Counted from the stretch's first letter, positions 6,759 through 14,158 are shown. The stretch is DNA of 14,158 nt from CAZAFM01 sp964484395 (GCA_964484395.1 CAZAFM010000069.1:1-14158), one strand, 5' to 3'. Made by a program: numbers and translations. Notes: a model not told the origin generated them from the sequence alone.

Positions 6759-8294
6759 ATGAAAAATGTTTCAATAATTGTTCTAGACTTCGGAAGTCAG
6801 TACACACAACTTATAGCAAGAAGACTTAGAGAGGAGTCAGTATATACGGAGATAGTTCCCTTCTTTGAAGATATAGAGAAGATAAAATCCAAAAACCCAA
6901 AAGGAATCATCCTCTCCGGTGGACCTGAGAGTGTATATGATAAAGATGCTCCTATGCCTAGTAGAGAGATTTTTGAGCTAGGTATTCCTATCCTAGGCAT
7001 CTGCTATGGGATGCAAGTTATCTCATTTCTTCATGATGGAGGAGTTGAGAAGTCGCTAAAACATGAGTATGGAAGTGCTACTTTAGAAGTCAAAAATAAT
7101 CCATTTTTTGAAGGACTACCAAAATCTCAAAAAGTATGGATGAGCCATGCTGATAAGGTTACAAGGCTCCCTGAGGGGTTTGAAGTGATAGCAACAACAT
7201 CTAACTCTGAGTTTGCAGCTATTGAGAATTTTTCAAAAAAAATATACGCCTTACAATTTCACCCAGAAGTTAGTCATTCAGAATTTGGCAAAAAGATGCT
7301 TGCAAACTTTGCAAAAAATGTATGTGGTATAAAAGAGAAGTGGGATATGGGACACTTTGCTAAAGAGGAGATTAGGAAAATACAAGATCAAGTAGGTAGC
7401 GGAAAAGTGCTTTGTGCCCTAAGTGGAGGGGTGGATAGCTCTGTGACTGCGGCTCTGCTTTTTGAAGCAATTGGAGAAAATCTAGTTCCTGTTTTTGTTG
7501 ATAATGGACTTTTGCGAGAGGGGGAGAGAGAGAAGGTTGAGTACATCTTCAAGCAACACCTAAAAGTTCCTCTCATAACCATAGATGCTAAAGAGAGGTT
7601 TTTAGATGCTCTAAAAGATATAAGAGACCCAGAAGAGAAGAGAAAGACTATTGGCAGGGTTTTTATAGAGGTTTTTGAAGAGGAGAGCAAAAAGCATCAA
7701 AACCTAGAGTTCTTAGCTCAAGGCACTCTATATCCAGATGTCATAGAGTCAGTCAGCACAAAAGGACCTTCAAAAACTATCAAATCCCACCACAATGTAG
7801 GCGGACTTCCAGAGCGTATGAATCTCAAACTTATAGAGCCTTTAAGGGAGCTTTTTAAAGATGAGGTTAGAGTCCTAGGACTTGAGCTTGGTCTGCCAAA
7901 TGATATGATAAAAAGACACCCATTCCCAGGACCCGGTCTTGCTATAAGAGTGATGGGATGTGTACAAAAAGATGGGCTTGAGATACTAAGAAAGGCGGAC
8001 ACTATTTTGCTTGAAGAGATAAAAGCTGCTGGATTTTATGAGAAGCTATGGCAGGTTTTTGCAGTTTTATTAAATGTCCAGAGTGTTGGAGTGATGGGAG
8101 ATAATAGAACTTATGAAGATACTATTGCTATTAGAGCAGTTGAAAGCACTGATGGTATGACGGCTGATTTTGCTCACCTGCCTCATGAGCTTCTCTCTCG
8201 CATAAGTAATCGTATCATTAATGAAGTAGAGGGAGTAAACAGAGTAGTCTATGACATAAGCTCAAAGCCACCTTCTACCATAGAGTGGGAGTAG
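6759..8294 (+). CDS. guaA: GMP synthase, glutamine-hydrolysing
   Basis: GuaA converts XMP to GMP with ATP and glutamine, the last step of guanine nucleotide synthesis. The 511 residues contain a class I glutamine amidotransferase domain with nucleophile Cys82 (GICYGMQ) and His168/Glu170 (LQFHPEVSHSEFG). An ATP pyrophosphatase domain follows with the P-loop SGGVDS at 222-227. The C-terminal dimerisation domain holds HPFPGPGLAIRVMG and the invariant end KPPSTIEWE. Length and all catalytic residues are standard for the bacterial enzyme. The ATG at 6759 is preceded by AAAAGG with eight-base spacing, 21 bases after nadB. The stop is one base from the hemD start. Confidence 0.98.
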   Translation: MKNVSIIVLDFGSQYTQLIARRLREESVYTEIVPFFEDIEKIKSKNPKGIILSGGPESVYDKDAPMPSREIFELGIPILGICYGMQVISFLHDGGVEKSLKHEYGSATLEVKNNPFFEGLPKSQKVWMSHADKVTRLPEGFEVIATTSNSEFAAIENFSKKIYALQFHPEVSHSEFGKKMLANFAKNVCGIKEKWDMGHFAKEEIRKIQDQVGSGKVLCALSGGVDSSVTAALLFEAIGENLVPVFVDNGLLREGEREKVEYIFKQHLKVPLITIDAKERFLDALKDIRDPEEKRKTIGRVFIEVFEEESKKHQNLEFLAQGTLYPDVIESVSTKGPSKTIKSHHNVGGLPERMNLKLIEPLRELFKDEVRVLGLELGLPNDMIKRHPFPGPGLAIRVMGCVQKDGLEILRKADTILLEEIKAAGFYEKLWQVFAVLLNVQSVGVMGDNRTYEDTIAIRAVESTDGMTADFAHLPHELLSRISNRIINEVEGVNRVVYDISSKPPSTIEWE

Positions 8295-8295
8295 T

Positions 8296-8940
8296 TTGTC
8301 CTCCATCTATACACTCTCAGACAAAAAAATAGATGGAACTACTCCTCTTTTTTTGCTTGAGTTTGAATATAAAGAGATAGAGTGCGACTTAGAGGTTTAT
8401 GATACACTACTTATAACCTCAAAAAACAGCATAAAAGCCCTAAAAGAAAAGATAGATATAGCTCCATATCTTAGTAAAAAGCTATACTGTATAGGAGAAG
8501 AGAGTGCAAAAATCGCTAAGGAGATGGGGTTTGTAGATGTAGAATCACTTGAGTCAAAAAACGGTAATGAGTTTGCAAAAAACCTAGGAAGCAAGCTAAA
8601 AGAGAGAAAAGCACTCCTTCTTCGACCCAAAAAGGTAGTATCAAAGATAAAATCAACTCTGCAAAAAGAGGGTATAGAGATAGATGAGATAGTCATTTAT
8701 GAAACTAAATGTAAAAAAAGTAACATAAAACTAGAGAGAGGCAGTGTGGTGATATTTTCATCCCCATCCTCTATAGAGTGTTTTTTTAAAAACTACTCAT
8801 GGAGAGATGACTTAAGTGCAGTTGTTATAGGTGAAATCACAGCTACATATATGCCAAAAGAGATAGATTTCAAGCTCTCAGCCTTTAACAAACTCTCAGA
8901 ATGTGTTAAAATAGCTAAAAAGTTATTGGATGAAAAATGA
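8296..8940 (+). CDS. hemD: Uroporphyrinogen-III synthase
   Basis: HemD closes and inverts ring D of hydroxymethylbilane to give uroporphyrinogen III for heme and siroheme. The family is poorly conserved; the call rests on the 214-residue length and characteristic blocks. These are TSKNSIKAL near residue 41, CIGEESAKIAKEMGF near 65, LLLRPKK near 108, a YETK near 138, and in the second lobe VVIFSSPSSIECF near 151 and AVVIGEITATYM near 174, which match the usual FTSPSAV and IGxxTA patterns. The start is TTG at 8296, with GGGAG four bases upstream inside the guaA end. It overlaps the following gene by four bases (ATGA). No hemC is nearby. Confidence 0.87.
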   Translation: MSSIYTLSDKKIDGTTPLFLLEFEYKEIECDLEVYDTLLITSKNSIKALKEKIDIAPYLSKKLYCIGEESAKIAKEMGFVDVESLESKNGNEFAKNLGSKLKERKALLLRPKKVVSKIKSTLQKEGIEIDEIVIYETKCKKSNIKLERGSVVIFSSPSSIECFFKNYSWRDDLSAVVIGEITATYMPKEIDFKLSAFNKLSECVKIAKKLLDEK

Positions 8941-9602
8941 TTGAAATTGTACTGATTGTAGTTTTACTATCTGCTATTTTTCTACTAGGGTATCTTGGCT
9001 TCAAAATCTCACCGCTTTTTAAAGAAAAAAAGATAGAAGCTGATAAAAAGTACGCCCTACTTGAAGATGAGTATATAGAGCACGATGGTGTAAGGCTATA
9101 TAGGATAGAGGCTCTAAGGAATGGTAAGACCTTTGATAAGGGTGAGCGAGGTGGATATGTGCAGAGCTATAAAAACCTATCACAAAATGGAAGTTGTTGG
9201 ATAAAAGATGATGCAAAAGTGTATGGTAATGCTCAAATACTAGGTGAAGCACTCATAAAAGATGAGGCACTAGTATATGAAAATGCCTCAATACATGAAA
9301 ACGCAACCATAAGAGACAGAGGGAAGGTCTATGGAAAAGCGGAGGTTTATGGAAAAGCACAGGTTTATAATCATGCAAGAGTGTTTGAAGAAGCAAACAT
9401 ATATGGAAATGCTAGGATATATCAGAAATCAGCCGTTCATGGAAAAGCAAGAGTGTATGGAGATGCGAAGGTCTATATGAGCGCTGATGTATATGGAGAA
9501 GCGCATCTAGGAAGTGGAGCAGATATCAAAGGTGATGCTCAAGTGTATGGCACTGCAAAAATAGAAAACAGAACCCTTCTTAGCGGAGAGGTAAGTGAAT
9601 AA
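8937..9602 (+). CDS. Membrane-anchored hexapeptide-repeat beta-helix protein, YdcK-like
   Basis: The 221-residue protein has one N-terminal membrane helix (residues 2-22), then a basic segment (KEKK), so positive-inside logic puts the rest in the cytoplasm. Residues 71-99 follow the pattern GGYVQSYKNLSQNGSCWI, which introduces the repeats in YdcK-type proteins of E. coli and many phages. From about 87 to 215 runs a regular hexapeptide repeat of type x-V-Y-G-x-A, roughly twenty copies, predicted to form a left-handed beta-helix. YdcK-like proteins are sometimes called putative acyltransferases; no catalytic His or CoA site is evident here, so a structural or scaffold role is as likely. It sits between hemD (ATGA overlap) and gmhB (8-base overlap). 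Function is unknown. Confidence 0.8.
   Translation: MIEIVLIVVLLSAIFLLGYLGFKISPLFKEKKIEADKKYALLEDEYIEHDGVRLYRIEALRNGKTFDKGERGGYVQSYKNLSQNGSCWIKDDAKVYGNAQILGEALIKDEALVYENASIHENATIRDRGKVYGKAEVYGKAQVYNHARVFEEANIYGNARIYQKSAVHGKARVYGDAKVYMSADVYGEAHLGSGADIKGDAQVYGTAKIENRTLLSGEVSE
9195..9581 (+). repeat. 18-base periodic coding repeat (hexapeptide coil units)
   Basis: The DNA repeats with an 18-base period matching six codons. The units at 9327-9344 and 9345-9362 are nearly identical and share TATGGAAAAGC; others are more diverged. The period reflects beta-helix coils. The near-identical pair points to a recent tandem duplication. Confidence 0.75.
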
Positions 9603-10125
9603 GGCTGCCTTTTTAGATAGAGATGGAGTTATAAATATAGATAAAGACTATGTCTGCAAGATAGAGGATTTTGAATTTAAGAATGGGATTTTTGAACTAC
9701 TATTATACTTACAGAGTGAGGGTTATAAGCTTATAGTTGTGACTAATCAATCAGGTATAAGCAGAGGATACTATAGTGAAGAGGACTTTTTGATTCTATC
9801 AGCTTGGATGAGGCAGAGGTTGGAGGAGAAGGGAGTGAAAATAGACAAAATCTACCACTGTCCGCACAATCCAGAATCAAGATGTGGCTGCAGAAAACCA
9901 GATAGCGGTATGTTCGAACAAGCAATTGAAGAGTTTTGTATAGACACTAAAAAATCACTTGTTATAGGTGATAAAAAAAGCGACCTAGATGCTGCTAAAA
10001 AAGTCGGCGTAGGACTAAGCATACTTGTTTTAGGGAAAAATGGGCAAGAGGGTGATAAAATAGAAGCTGACTTCAAGGCAGAGAGCCTAAACTCAATCAC
10101 TAGTTTTTTAAAAGGGAGAGAATGA
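9595..10125 (+). CDS. gmhB: D-glycero-beta-D-manno-heptose 1,7-bisphosphate 7-phosphatase
   Basis: GmhB is a HAD-superfamily phosphatase that removes the C7 phosphate in ADP-heptose synthesis for LPS core. Its 176 residues show the HAD nucleophile pair Asp8-x-Asp10 (FLDRDGVIN), motif II Thr50 in VVTNQSGISRGYY, a zinc site with Cys89, His91, Cys97 and Cys99 (CPHNPESRCGCRKP), and motif IV GDKKSDLDAA. The zinc loop separates it from generic HAD enzymes; histidinol phosphatase, which shares this loop, is the main alternative, but no his genes are near. The start is GTG at 9595 with GGAGAGG just upstream; it overlaps the beta-helix gene by eight bases. The stop overlaps the next small ORF as ATGA. 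Other heptose genes such as gmhA or hldE are not in the window. Confidence 0.92.
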   Translation: MNKAAFLDRDGVINIDKDYVCKIEDFEFKNGIFELLLYLQSEGYKLIVVTNQSGISRGYYSEEDFLILSAWMRQRLEEKGVKIDKIYHCPHNPESRCGCRKPDSGMFEQAIEEFCIDTKKSLVIGDKKSDLDAAKKVGVGLSILVLGKNGQEGDKIEADFKAESLNSITSFLKGRE

Positions 10126-10265
10126 GCAATCTAATCATTGCAACAGTAATAACAGTAATAACCATAGCATTAATATATCGCTTTAGAAAAAAAGATGAAC
10201 GACACAAAAAAAATGAATATTTGATAGACAACATCTCATTTAAGCACTTCAAAAATGGAAAATAA
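10122..10265 (+). CDS. Small single-pass membrane protein, unknown
   Basis: This 47-residue frame begins at an ATG sharing four bases with the gmhB stop (ATGA) and has GGGAGAG about one base to seven bases upstream. Residues 3-19 form one hydrophobic helix, followed by a strongly basic tail (YRFRKKDERHKK) that predicts N-out, C-in topology. I do not recognise the family. It is supported by its overlap with gmhB, its overlap of 11 bases with the next small ORF, and its place in a tightly packed operon with no spare bases. Chance cannot be fully excluded at this length. Confidence 0.6.
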   Translation: MSNLIIATVITVITIALIYRFRKKDERHKKNEYLIDNISFKHFKNGK

Positions 10266-10413
10266 ATCAATAGTAGGCAAAAACGGTGTCTACATATTAG
10301 GGGAAGAAGGTATCACCATAGTCACTGAGACCAAAAACATCAAAGACAAAAAACCAGTTAGTAAAAAACTACTTGATGCTATAAAAAAAGCAATAGATGA
10401 AAATAAGGAGTAG
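10255..10413 (+). CDS. Small soluble protein, unknown
   Basis: A 52-residue frame from ATG 10255 to TAG 10413 fills the space between the preceding small gene and exbB, leaving two bases before the exbB start. The first 25 residues have beta-strand character (IVGKNGVYILGEEGITIVT) and the rest is a Lys-rich helix ending in KKAIDENKE. No membrane segment or cofactor motif is seen and I do not recognise it. No good Shine-Dalgarno is present, so reinitiation from the upstream overlapping gene is likely. The C-terminal codons AAG GAG double as the exbB ribosome site. Confidence 0.6.
   Translation: MENKSIVGKNGVYILGEEGITIVTETKNIKDKKPVSKKLLDAIKKAIDENKE
10405..10410 (+). promoter_or_regulatory. Ribosome binding site fixing the TTG start of exbB
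   Basis: AAGGAG lies five bases before TTG 10416. The alternative ATG at 10425 would be 14 bases away, so the TTG is preferred. Confidence 0.7.
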
Positions 10414-10415
10414 TT

Positions 10416-10853
10416 TTGGACTACATGCTATTAAAAGATATTGTTGAGTATGCTGTTTTTGGTGTACTACTTTTTATGAGTTTTATATCAGTAAGTTTTG
10501 CTATTGAGCGATTTATCTACTATAGTAATGTGGATATCAAAAACATTAACAACAAAAAACGCTTAGAAATACTACTAAGTAAAAGACTCTCAACCATAGC
10601 AACCATAGGCTCAAATGCACCATATATAGGATTACTAGGTACTGTTCTTGGCATTATGATGACATTTTTATCTATCGGTGAGAGTGGCATAGAAAACACA
10701 AAAGCACTAATGGAAGGATTAGCCTTAGCCCTACAAGCAACTGCACTTGGTCTAGTGGTGGCAATACCCTCTATTATCTTTTATAACTATCTTGCGGCAA
10801 AAGCTGAGGTTTTATTAAACCTATGGGACATATATAATGAAGATAGGCAGTAG
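10416..10853 (+). CDS. exbB: ExbB/TolQ-family proton channel subunit
   Basis: This 145-residue inner-membrane protein is the MotA/TolQ/ExbB-type stator that, with ExbD, uses the proton gradient to drive energy transfer to the outer membrane. Three helices are visible near residues 12-33, 60-88 and 103-124. The signature TIATIGSNAPYIGLLGTVLGIM at 60-81 and ALQATALGLVVAIPSI at 105-120 are the pore-lining segments of the family. It is shorter than E. coli ExbB (about 240), as is common for the compact form, with a reduced cytoplasmic loop at 34-58. It starts at TTG with a strong AAGGAG. It overlaps exbD by 17 bases. TolQ is the alternative, but no TolA, TolB or Pal follows. Confidence 0.9.
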   Translation: MDYMLLKDIVEYAVFGVLLFMSFISVSFAIERFIYYSNVDIKNINNKKRLEILLSKRLSTIATIGSNAPYIGLLGTVLGIMMTFLSIGESGIENTKALMEGLALALQATALGLVVAIPSIIFYNYLAAKAEVLLNLWDIYNEDRQ

Positions 10854-11223
10854 TAAGTTTAACCAGATAAACATCGTTCCTTTTATAGATGTGATGCTAG
10901 TTCTACTAACCATAGTCCTAACTACCGCGACCTTTATCGCCAAAGGTATAATCCCAGTAGACTTGCCAGAAGCAAAAGAGAGTCAGAGTCTAGGGCAGCA
11001 AAAACAGATAGAGATAGCCATAAAAGAGGATGGCAAAATATACTATGATGGTGATATTGTTAGTATAGCGGAGCTAAAAGATAGAGTTACAAGTGTTAAC
11101 AAAAAAGACTCTATAATCATAAAAAGTGATAAAAAAAGCGCATTTGAAAACTTCGTCTCAGTCCTAGAGATACTAAAATCAAACAACTTTGAAAACATCT
11201 CTATACTCACAAAGAAGAATTGA
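10837..11223 (+). CDS. exbD: ExbD/TolR-family transport subunit
   Basis: This 128-residue partner of ExbB has a short cytoplasmic N-terminus, one membrane helix at about 13-35 carrying the conserved proton-relay Asp18 (NIVPFIDVMLVLL), and a periplasmic domain from residue 40 with VDLPEA, then a beta-alpha-beta fold (IEIAIKEDGKIYYDG, later IIIKSDKKSAFENFVSVLEIL). All family landmarks are present. It is the last gene of the plus-strand block; no tonB follows, and xseA ends 20 bases away on the other strand. The energy-transducing third subunit must be encoded elsewhere, or this pair serves another partner. Confidence 0.92.
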   Translation: MKIGSSKFNQINIVPFIDVMLVLLTIVLTTATFIAKGIIPVDLPEAKESQSLGQQKQIEIAIKEDGKIYYDGDIVSIAELKDRVTSVNKKDSIIIKSDKKSAFENFVSVLEILKSNNFENISILTKKN

Positions 11224-11243
11224 AAAATATAGCTAATATAAGA

Positions 11244-12497
11244 TTAGAGATGTTCAATATCAACTATCTTTGCTTTTGCGCTAAAAGCTCCATCACTTAG
11301 TGTGATACTATCATCTTTTTTGATACTTCTTAGCTCCACTCTTTTTCCTTTAAAGCTTATCTCCACAAAGCCTTTTTTTACTCTTTTTTTAGGGTCACTT
11401 TGGATGTAGTAGTTTTGTAGTGTGAGTAGCTCAGTTTGTTTTGAGGATAGGGCTCTTTTTGCATGAAATGGTATGTCACTTTTGAAGCTTTTTAGCTCTG
11501 TTTGAACTGATGTGAGCTTGGCTTCTATATGCATATTGAAGCGTTTTTGAAGCTCCTTTAGCATCTCTTTGTAGGAGTTTAGCTTTATGTCTATATTGTG
11601 TGCTCTTAGTCTATCTTTTAGCTCTTGTACTGCTTCTAGTTTTTTAAGCAAAGAGCGCCTTAAGGTCTGCTCCATCCTCTCTTCTAACTCATCTAGACTC
11701 ATAAGGGCTTCATTCATATCTGGTAGTATCATCTCCATAGCAGCTGAAGGAGTTGGGGCTCTGAGGTCTGCTACAAAGTCACTTATGAGATAGTCAACCT
11801 CATGTCCTACTGCTGAGACAATAGGGGTTTTTGCACTATATATAGCATCTGCTACTACTTTTTCATTAAAAGCCCAGAGGTCTTCTAGACTTCCGCCACC
11901 ACGACTTAGAACTATAATATCACAGCCTAGTGAGTCAGCTACTTTGATGTTTCTAGCTATATCAGTCTTTGCTTCCTCTCCTTGGACTGCACTATCTAGC
12001 ACAGTTATTTTAAGAAGTCTCCATCTTTTGTTTGCCACCCTTAGCATGTCTTGTAGAGCTGCTCCAGTAGCAGAAGTGATGATAGCTATATGCTTTGGAA
12101 ATCTTGGAAGTTGCTTTTTGATGCTTTCATCAAAGTAGCCAAGTCTTGCTAGGTCACCCTTTAGCTGCTCATAAGCTAGCATAAGCGCACCTATTCCATC
12201 TGGGGTTATTTTTTTGCAGATAAGCTTATACTCACCCCTTGGAGGGTAGATACTTAGCTCTCCATTTATGATTATTTTTTGCCCCTCTTCTAGGCGAAAT
12301 TTTAGAGAAGCTGCACTACTTCTCCACATAGCACAACCTATTTTAGAGGTTTCATCTTTTAGTGAGAAGTAGATATGTCCACTTGAGTGATAGGTGAGGT
12401 TTCCTACCTCACCACATACATACAATGAGCCAAAGTAGCTCTCTATAAGAGCTTTTATTTTTGAGTTTAGTTCAGTTACACTTAGAGGATTTGGCAT
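11244..12497 (-). CDS. xseA: Exodeoxyribonuclease VII large subunit
   Basis: XseA is the catalytic subunit of exonuclease VII, which degrades single-stranded DNA from both ends together with XseB. The 417 residues comprise an N-terminal OB-fold (SVTELNSKIKALIE through SGHIYFSLKD and GELSIYPPRGEYKL), a catalytic core with ITSATGAALQDML, LSRGGGSLEDLWAFNE, SAVGHEVDYLISDFVADLRAPTPSAA, and a long coiled-coil region from about 265 to 345, then a small C-terminal beta domain. It starts at ATG 12495-12497, sharing one base with the upstream gene's stop (TAATG), which suggests coupled translation. xseB is not in the window. Length is close to the usual 400-450. Confidence 0.96.
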   Translation of the reverse strand: MPNPLSVTELNSKIKALIESYFGSLYVCGEVGNLTYHSSGHIYFSLKDETSKIGCAMWRSSAASLKFRLEEGQKIIINGELSIYPPRGEYKLICKKITPDGIGALMLAYEQLKGDLARLGYFDESIKKQLPRFPKHIAIITSATGAALQDMLRVANKRWRLLKITVLDSAVQGEEAKTDIARNIKVADSLGCDIIVLSRGGGSLEDLWAFNEKVVADAIYSAKTPIVSAVGHEVDYLISDFVADLRAPTPSAAMEMILPDMNEALMSLDELEERMEQTLRRSLLKKLEAVQELKDRLRAHNIDIKLNSYKEMLKELQKRFNMHIEAKLTSVQTELKSFKSDIPFHAKRALSSKQTELLTLQNYYIQSDPKKRVKKGFVEISFKGKRVELRSIKKDDSITLSDGAFSAKAKIVDIEHL

Positions 12498-14158
12498 TAG
12501 CCTATTAGCATCACAGATTCATTAGTCTCTACTTTCATGCCCTCTTTTGCAAACACCTCTACGACTTTACCATCTTTTGGAGCTATTATCTCATTCTCCA
12601 TCTTCATAGCTTCAACTACGCCTACTTTTTGACCTTTTTTGACCTTATCCCCGACACTTACATCTATTTTGATGATGTTTCCTGGCATTGGTGGTGCTAC
12701 ATCACCATCTGATTGCACTCTTGGAAGTCCACCCTTTGATATACTTTCTTCCTCATCATCTTTATCACAGGACTCTACAAAAACCTCTTTTAGCTCTCCA
12801 TCAACTCTTACAAAGAAAGGCTTAACACTTTTGCTCTTCTCTCCTGAGCCTTCTACTTTTATCGCATATCTCTCACCATGGACTGTTACATTAAACTCAT
12901 TTGGAAGCTCACTTCCATCACTGAAGCTCTCAAGTGGCTCTGGACTTAGCTTCCCACTATTTCGCTCAGCCAAAAAGACTTTTGCAACACTCTCAAAAAT
13001 AGCATAACTTATGAGGTCTCTATCGCTTTTGATAAGTCCATCAGCCTCCTCTCTTGCCCTCTCAAGCTCAGGACTTAGCATATCTGCAGGTCTGCACTCC
13101 ACTGGCGCTTCTCCACCTAGGACCTTTTCTTGTAGACCCTTATCTATATCAAAAGGAGCTTTCCCATACATACCTTTTACATAGTTTTTACTCTCTTGAG
13201 TGATACTTTTATATCTCTCTCCTGTTAGCACATTCAAAACTGCTTGAGTTCCTACTATCTGGGAGCTTGGCGTGACCAATGGTGGGTACCCAAAGTCTTT
13301 TCTTACATTTGGCACCTCTTCAAGGACTTCATCCATCTTGTCAAGTGCGTTTTGTTCTTTTAGCTGGTTTGCTAGGTTACTTATCATACCGCCTGGAATC
13401 TGGTTTACCAAGACTCTAGTGTCAATTAGGTTGTACTCACTCTCAAATTTTTTGTACTTTCTTCTTTTCTCTCTTAAAACTGTAGCAGCTTCTTCCATTT
13501 TTTCTAATTCAAGCCCTGTATCTCTTATGGTTCCTTTAAGTGTTGCAACCATAGACTGCGTACATGGATGACTAGTACCTTCTGCTAATGCTGAGTTACA
13601 AAGATCAACTATATCCACACCAGCCTCTATAGCTTTTAGGTGTGAACCAAAGCCAAAGCCTGATGTTGAGTGAGTATGAAACTGTAAAGGTACATCACAA
13701 CTATCTTTTATTGCACTGACTAACTCATAAGCATCATAAGGGGTTATGATACCTGACATATCTTTTATGCAGAGTGTATCTACACCCATCTCTACTAGGT
13801 CTTTTGCATACTGTACAAAAAACCCTATATCATGAACTGGTGAGATTGTGTAGCTTATTGCACCTTGAACTGTTTTACCATTTTTCTTTATCTCTTCTAT
13901 GCTTTTAACAAGATTTCGTTTATCATTTAGAGCATCAAACACCCTAAATATATCTATTCCACCCTCAGCACAAAGCCTGATAAACTCACTTACCACATCA
14001 TCAGCATAGTGTCTATAACCAACTAGGTTTTGTCCACGAAGCAGCATCTGAAGAGGAGTTTTTTTGAAGATGTTTTTTAAAATATCTAGTCTCTCAAAAG
14101 GATCTTCTTTTAAGTATCTAAGGCAACTATCATAAGTAGCACCACCCCATACTTCTAT
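12497..14158 (-). CDS. pycB: Biotin-dependent carboxyltransferase, pyruvate carboxylase subunit B / OadA type (5' end cut off)
   Basis: The frame is open to the window edge, so the first 40 to 60 residues are missing; 553 residues are visible. Upstream of the first internal Met it reads EVWGGATYDSCLRYL, the conserved start of the carboxyltransferase barrel, so the gene clearly extends leftward of that Met. The barrel shows FRVFDALND, the carbamylated-lysine motif CIKDMSG, and metal ligands in QFHTHSTSGFG. A helical conserved domain follows, then an acidic linker and a C-terminal biotinyl domain with EAMKME; the biotin Lys is encoded at 12602-12604. The protein either carboxylates pyruvate with a separate biotin carboxylase (PycA) or acts as oxaloacetate decarboxylase alpha. 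With no oadB or oadG beside it, PycB is favoured. It precedes xseA through TAATG. Confidence 0.9.
   Translation of the reverse strand: MEVWGGATYDSCLRYLKEDPFERLDILKNIFKKTPLQMLLRGQNLVGYRHYADDVVSEFIRLCAEGGIDIFRVFDALNDKRNLVKSIEEIKKNGKTVQGAISYTISPVHDIGFFVQYAKDLVEMGVDTLCIKDMSGIITPYDAYELVSAIKDSCDVPLQFHTHSTSGFGFGSHLKAIEAGVDIVDLCNSALAEGTSHPCTQSMVATLKGTIRDTGLELEKMEEAATVLREKRRKYKKFESEYNLIDTRVLVNQIPGGMISNLANQLKEQNALDKMDEVLEEVPNVRKDFGYPPLVTPSSQIVGTQAVLNVLTGERYKSITQESKNYVKGMYGKAPFDIDKGLQEKVLGGEAPVECRPADMLSPELERAREEADGLIKSDRDLISYAIFESVAKVFLAERNSGKLSPEPLESFSDGSELPNEFNVTVHGERYAIKVEGSGEKSKSVKPFFVRVDGELKEVFVESCDKDDEEESISKGGLPRVQSDGDVAPPMPGNIIKIDVSVGDKVKKGQKVGVVEAMKMENEIIAPKDGKVVEVFAKEGMKVETNESVMLIG

Noticed and set aside
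11224..11243. A possible terminator between exbD and xseA
   Set aside because: Only a five-pair AT stem is possible and there is no T run on either strand.
12639..13007. A 122-codon plus-strand frame opposite the PycB gene
   Set aside because: Ser/Thr/Pro-rich composition typical of an antisense frame over a conserved gene; no ribosome site or family signature.

Overview
The window looks like a chromosomal stretch from a member of the Campylobacterota (former Epsilonproteobacteria), probably near Sulfurimonas or Sulfurovum. This is inferred from the AT-rich, AGA- and ATA-heavy coding style, tightly overlapping genes, a shortened NadB, a stand-alone biotinylated PycB/OadA-type subunit, and a DciA-like protein in front of uvrC. 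No tRNA, rRNA, CRISPR array or complete insertion sequence is visible.

Layout. (1) Positions 1-281 hold no convincing gene. (2) 282-2068, minus strand: agmatine deiminase, then a MntA/HepT (nucleotidyltransferase/HEPN) toxin-antitoxin pair. (3) 2308-2901, plus strand: an isolated integral membrane protein of unknown function whose codon use differs from its neighbours. (4) 2988-5200, minus strand: a DciA-like (DUF721) gene overlapping uvrC. (5) 5165-11223, plus strand: ten consecutive genes that overlap or lie at most 21 bases apart. They are a tiny LptM-like lipoprotein, nadB, guaA, hemD, a membrane-anchored beta-helix repeat protein, gmhB, two small unnamed ORFs, exbB and exbD. (6) 11244-14158, minus strand: the 5'-truncated PycB/OadA gene followed by xseA, joined by a TAATG junction.

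How the genes work together. The plus-strand block mixes housekeeping biosynthesis (NAD, GMP, heme) with envelope functions: an LptM-like lipoprotein, heptose biosynthesis for LPS and a proton-driven ExbB/ExbD motor. Three small genes (5165-5308, 10122-10265, 10255-10413) are easy to miss; their spacing, overlaps and, in one case, a strong Shine-Dalgarno support them. Several genes in the window appear to use non-ATG starts (TTG for hepT, the lipoprotein, hemD and exbB; GTG for gmhB).

The least explained elements are the beta-helix protein with its two small neighbours beside gmhB and exbBD, the LptM-like lipoprotein fused head-on to the dciA start, and the foreign-looking membrane protein. 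I see no clear evidence of an entirely new large system. All family names come from reading motifs by eye; no database search was run.
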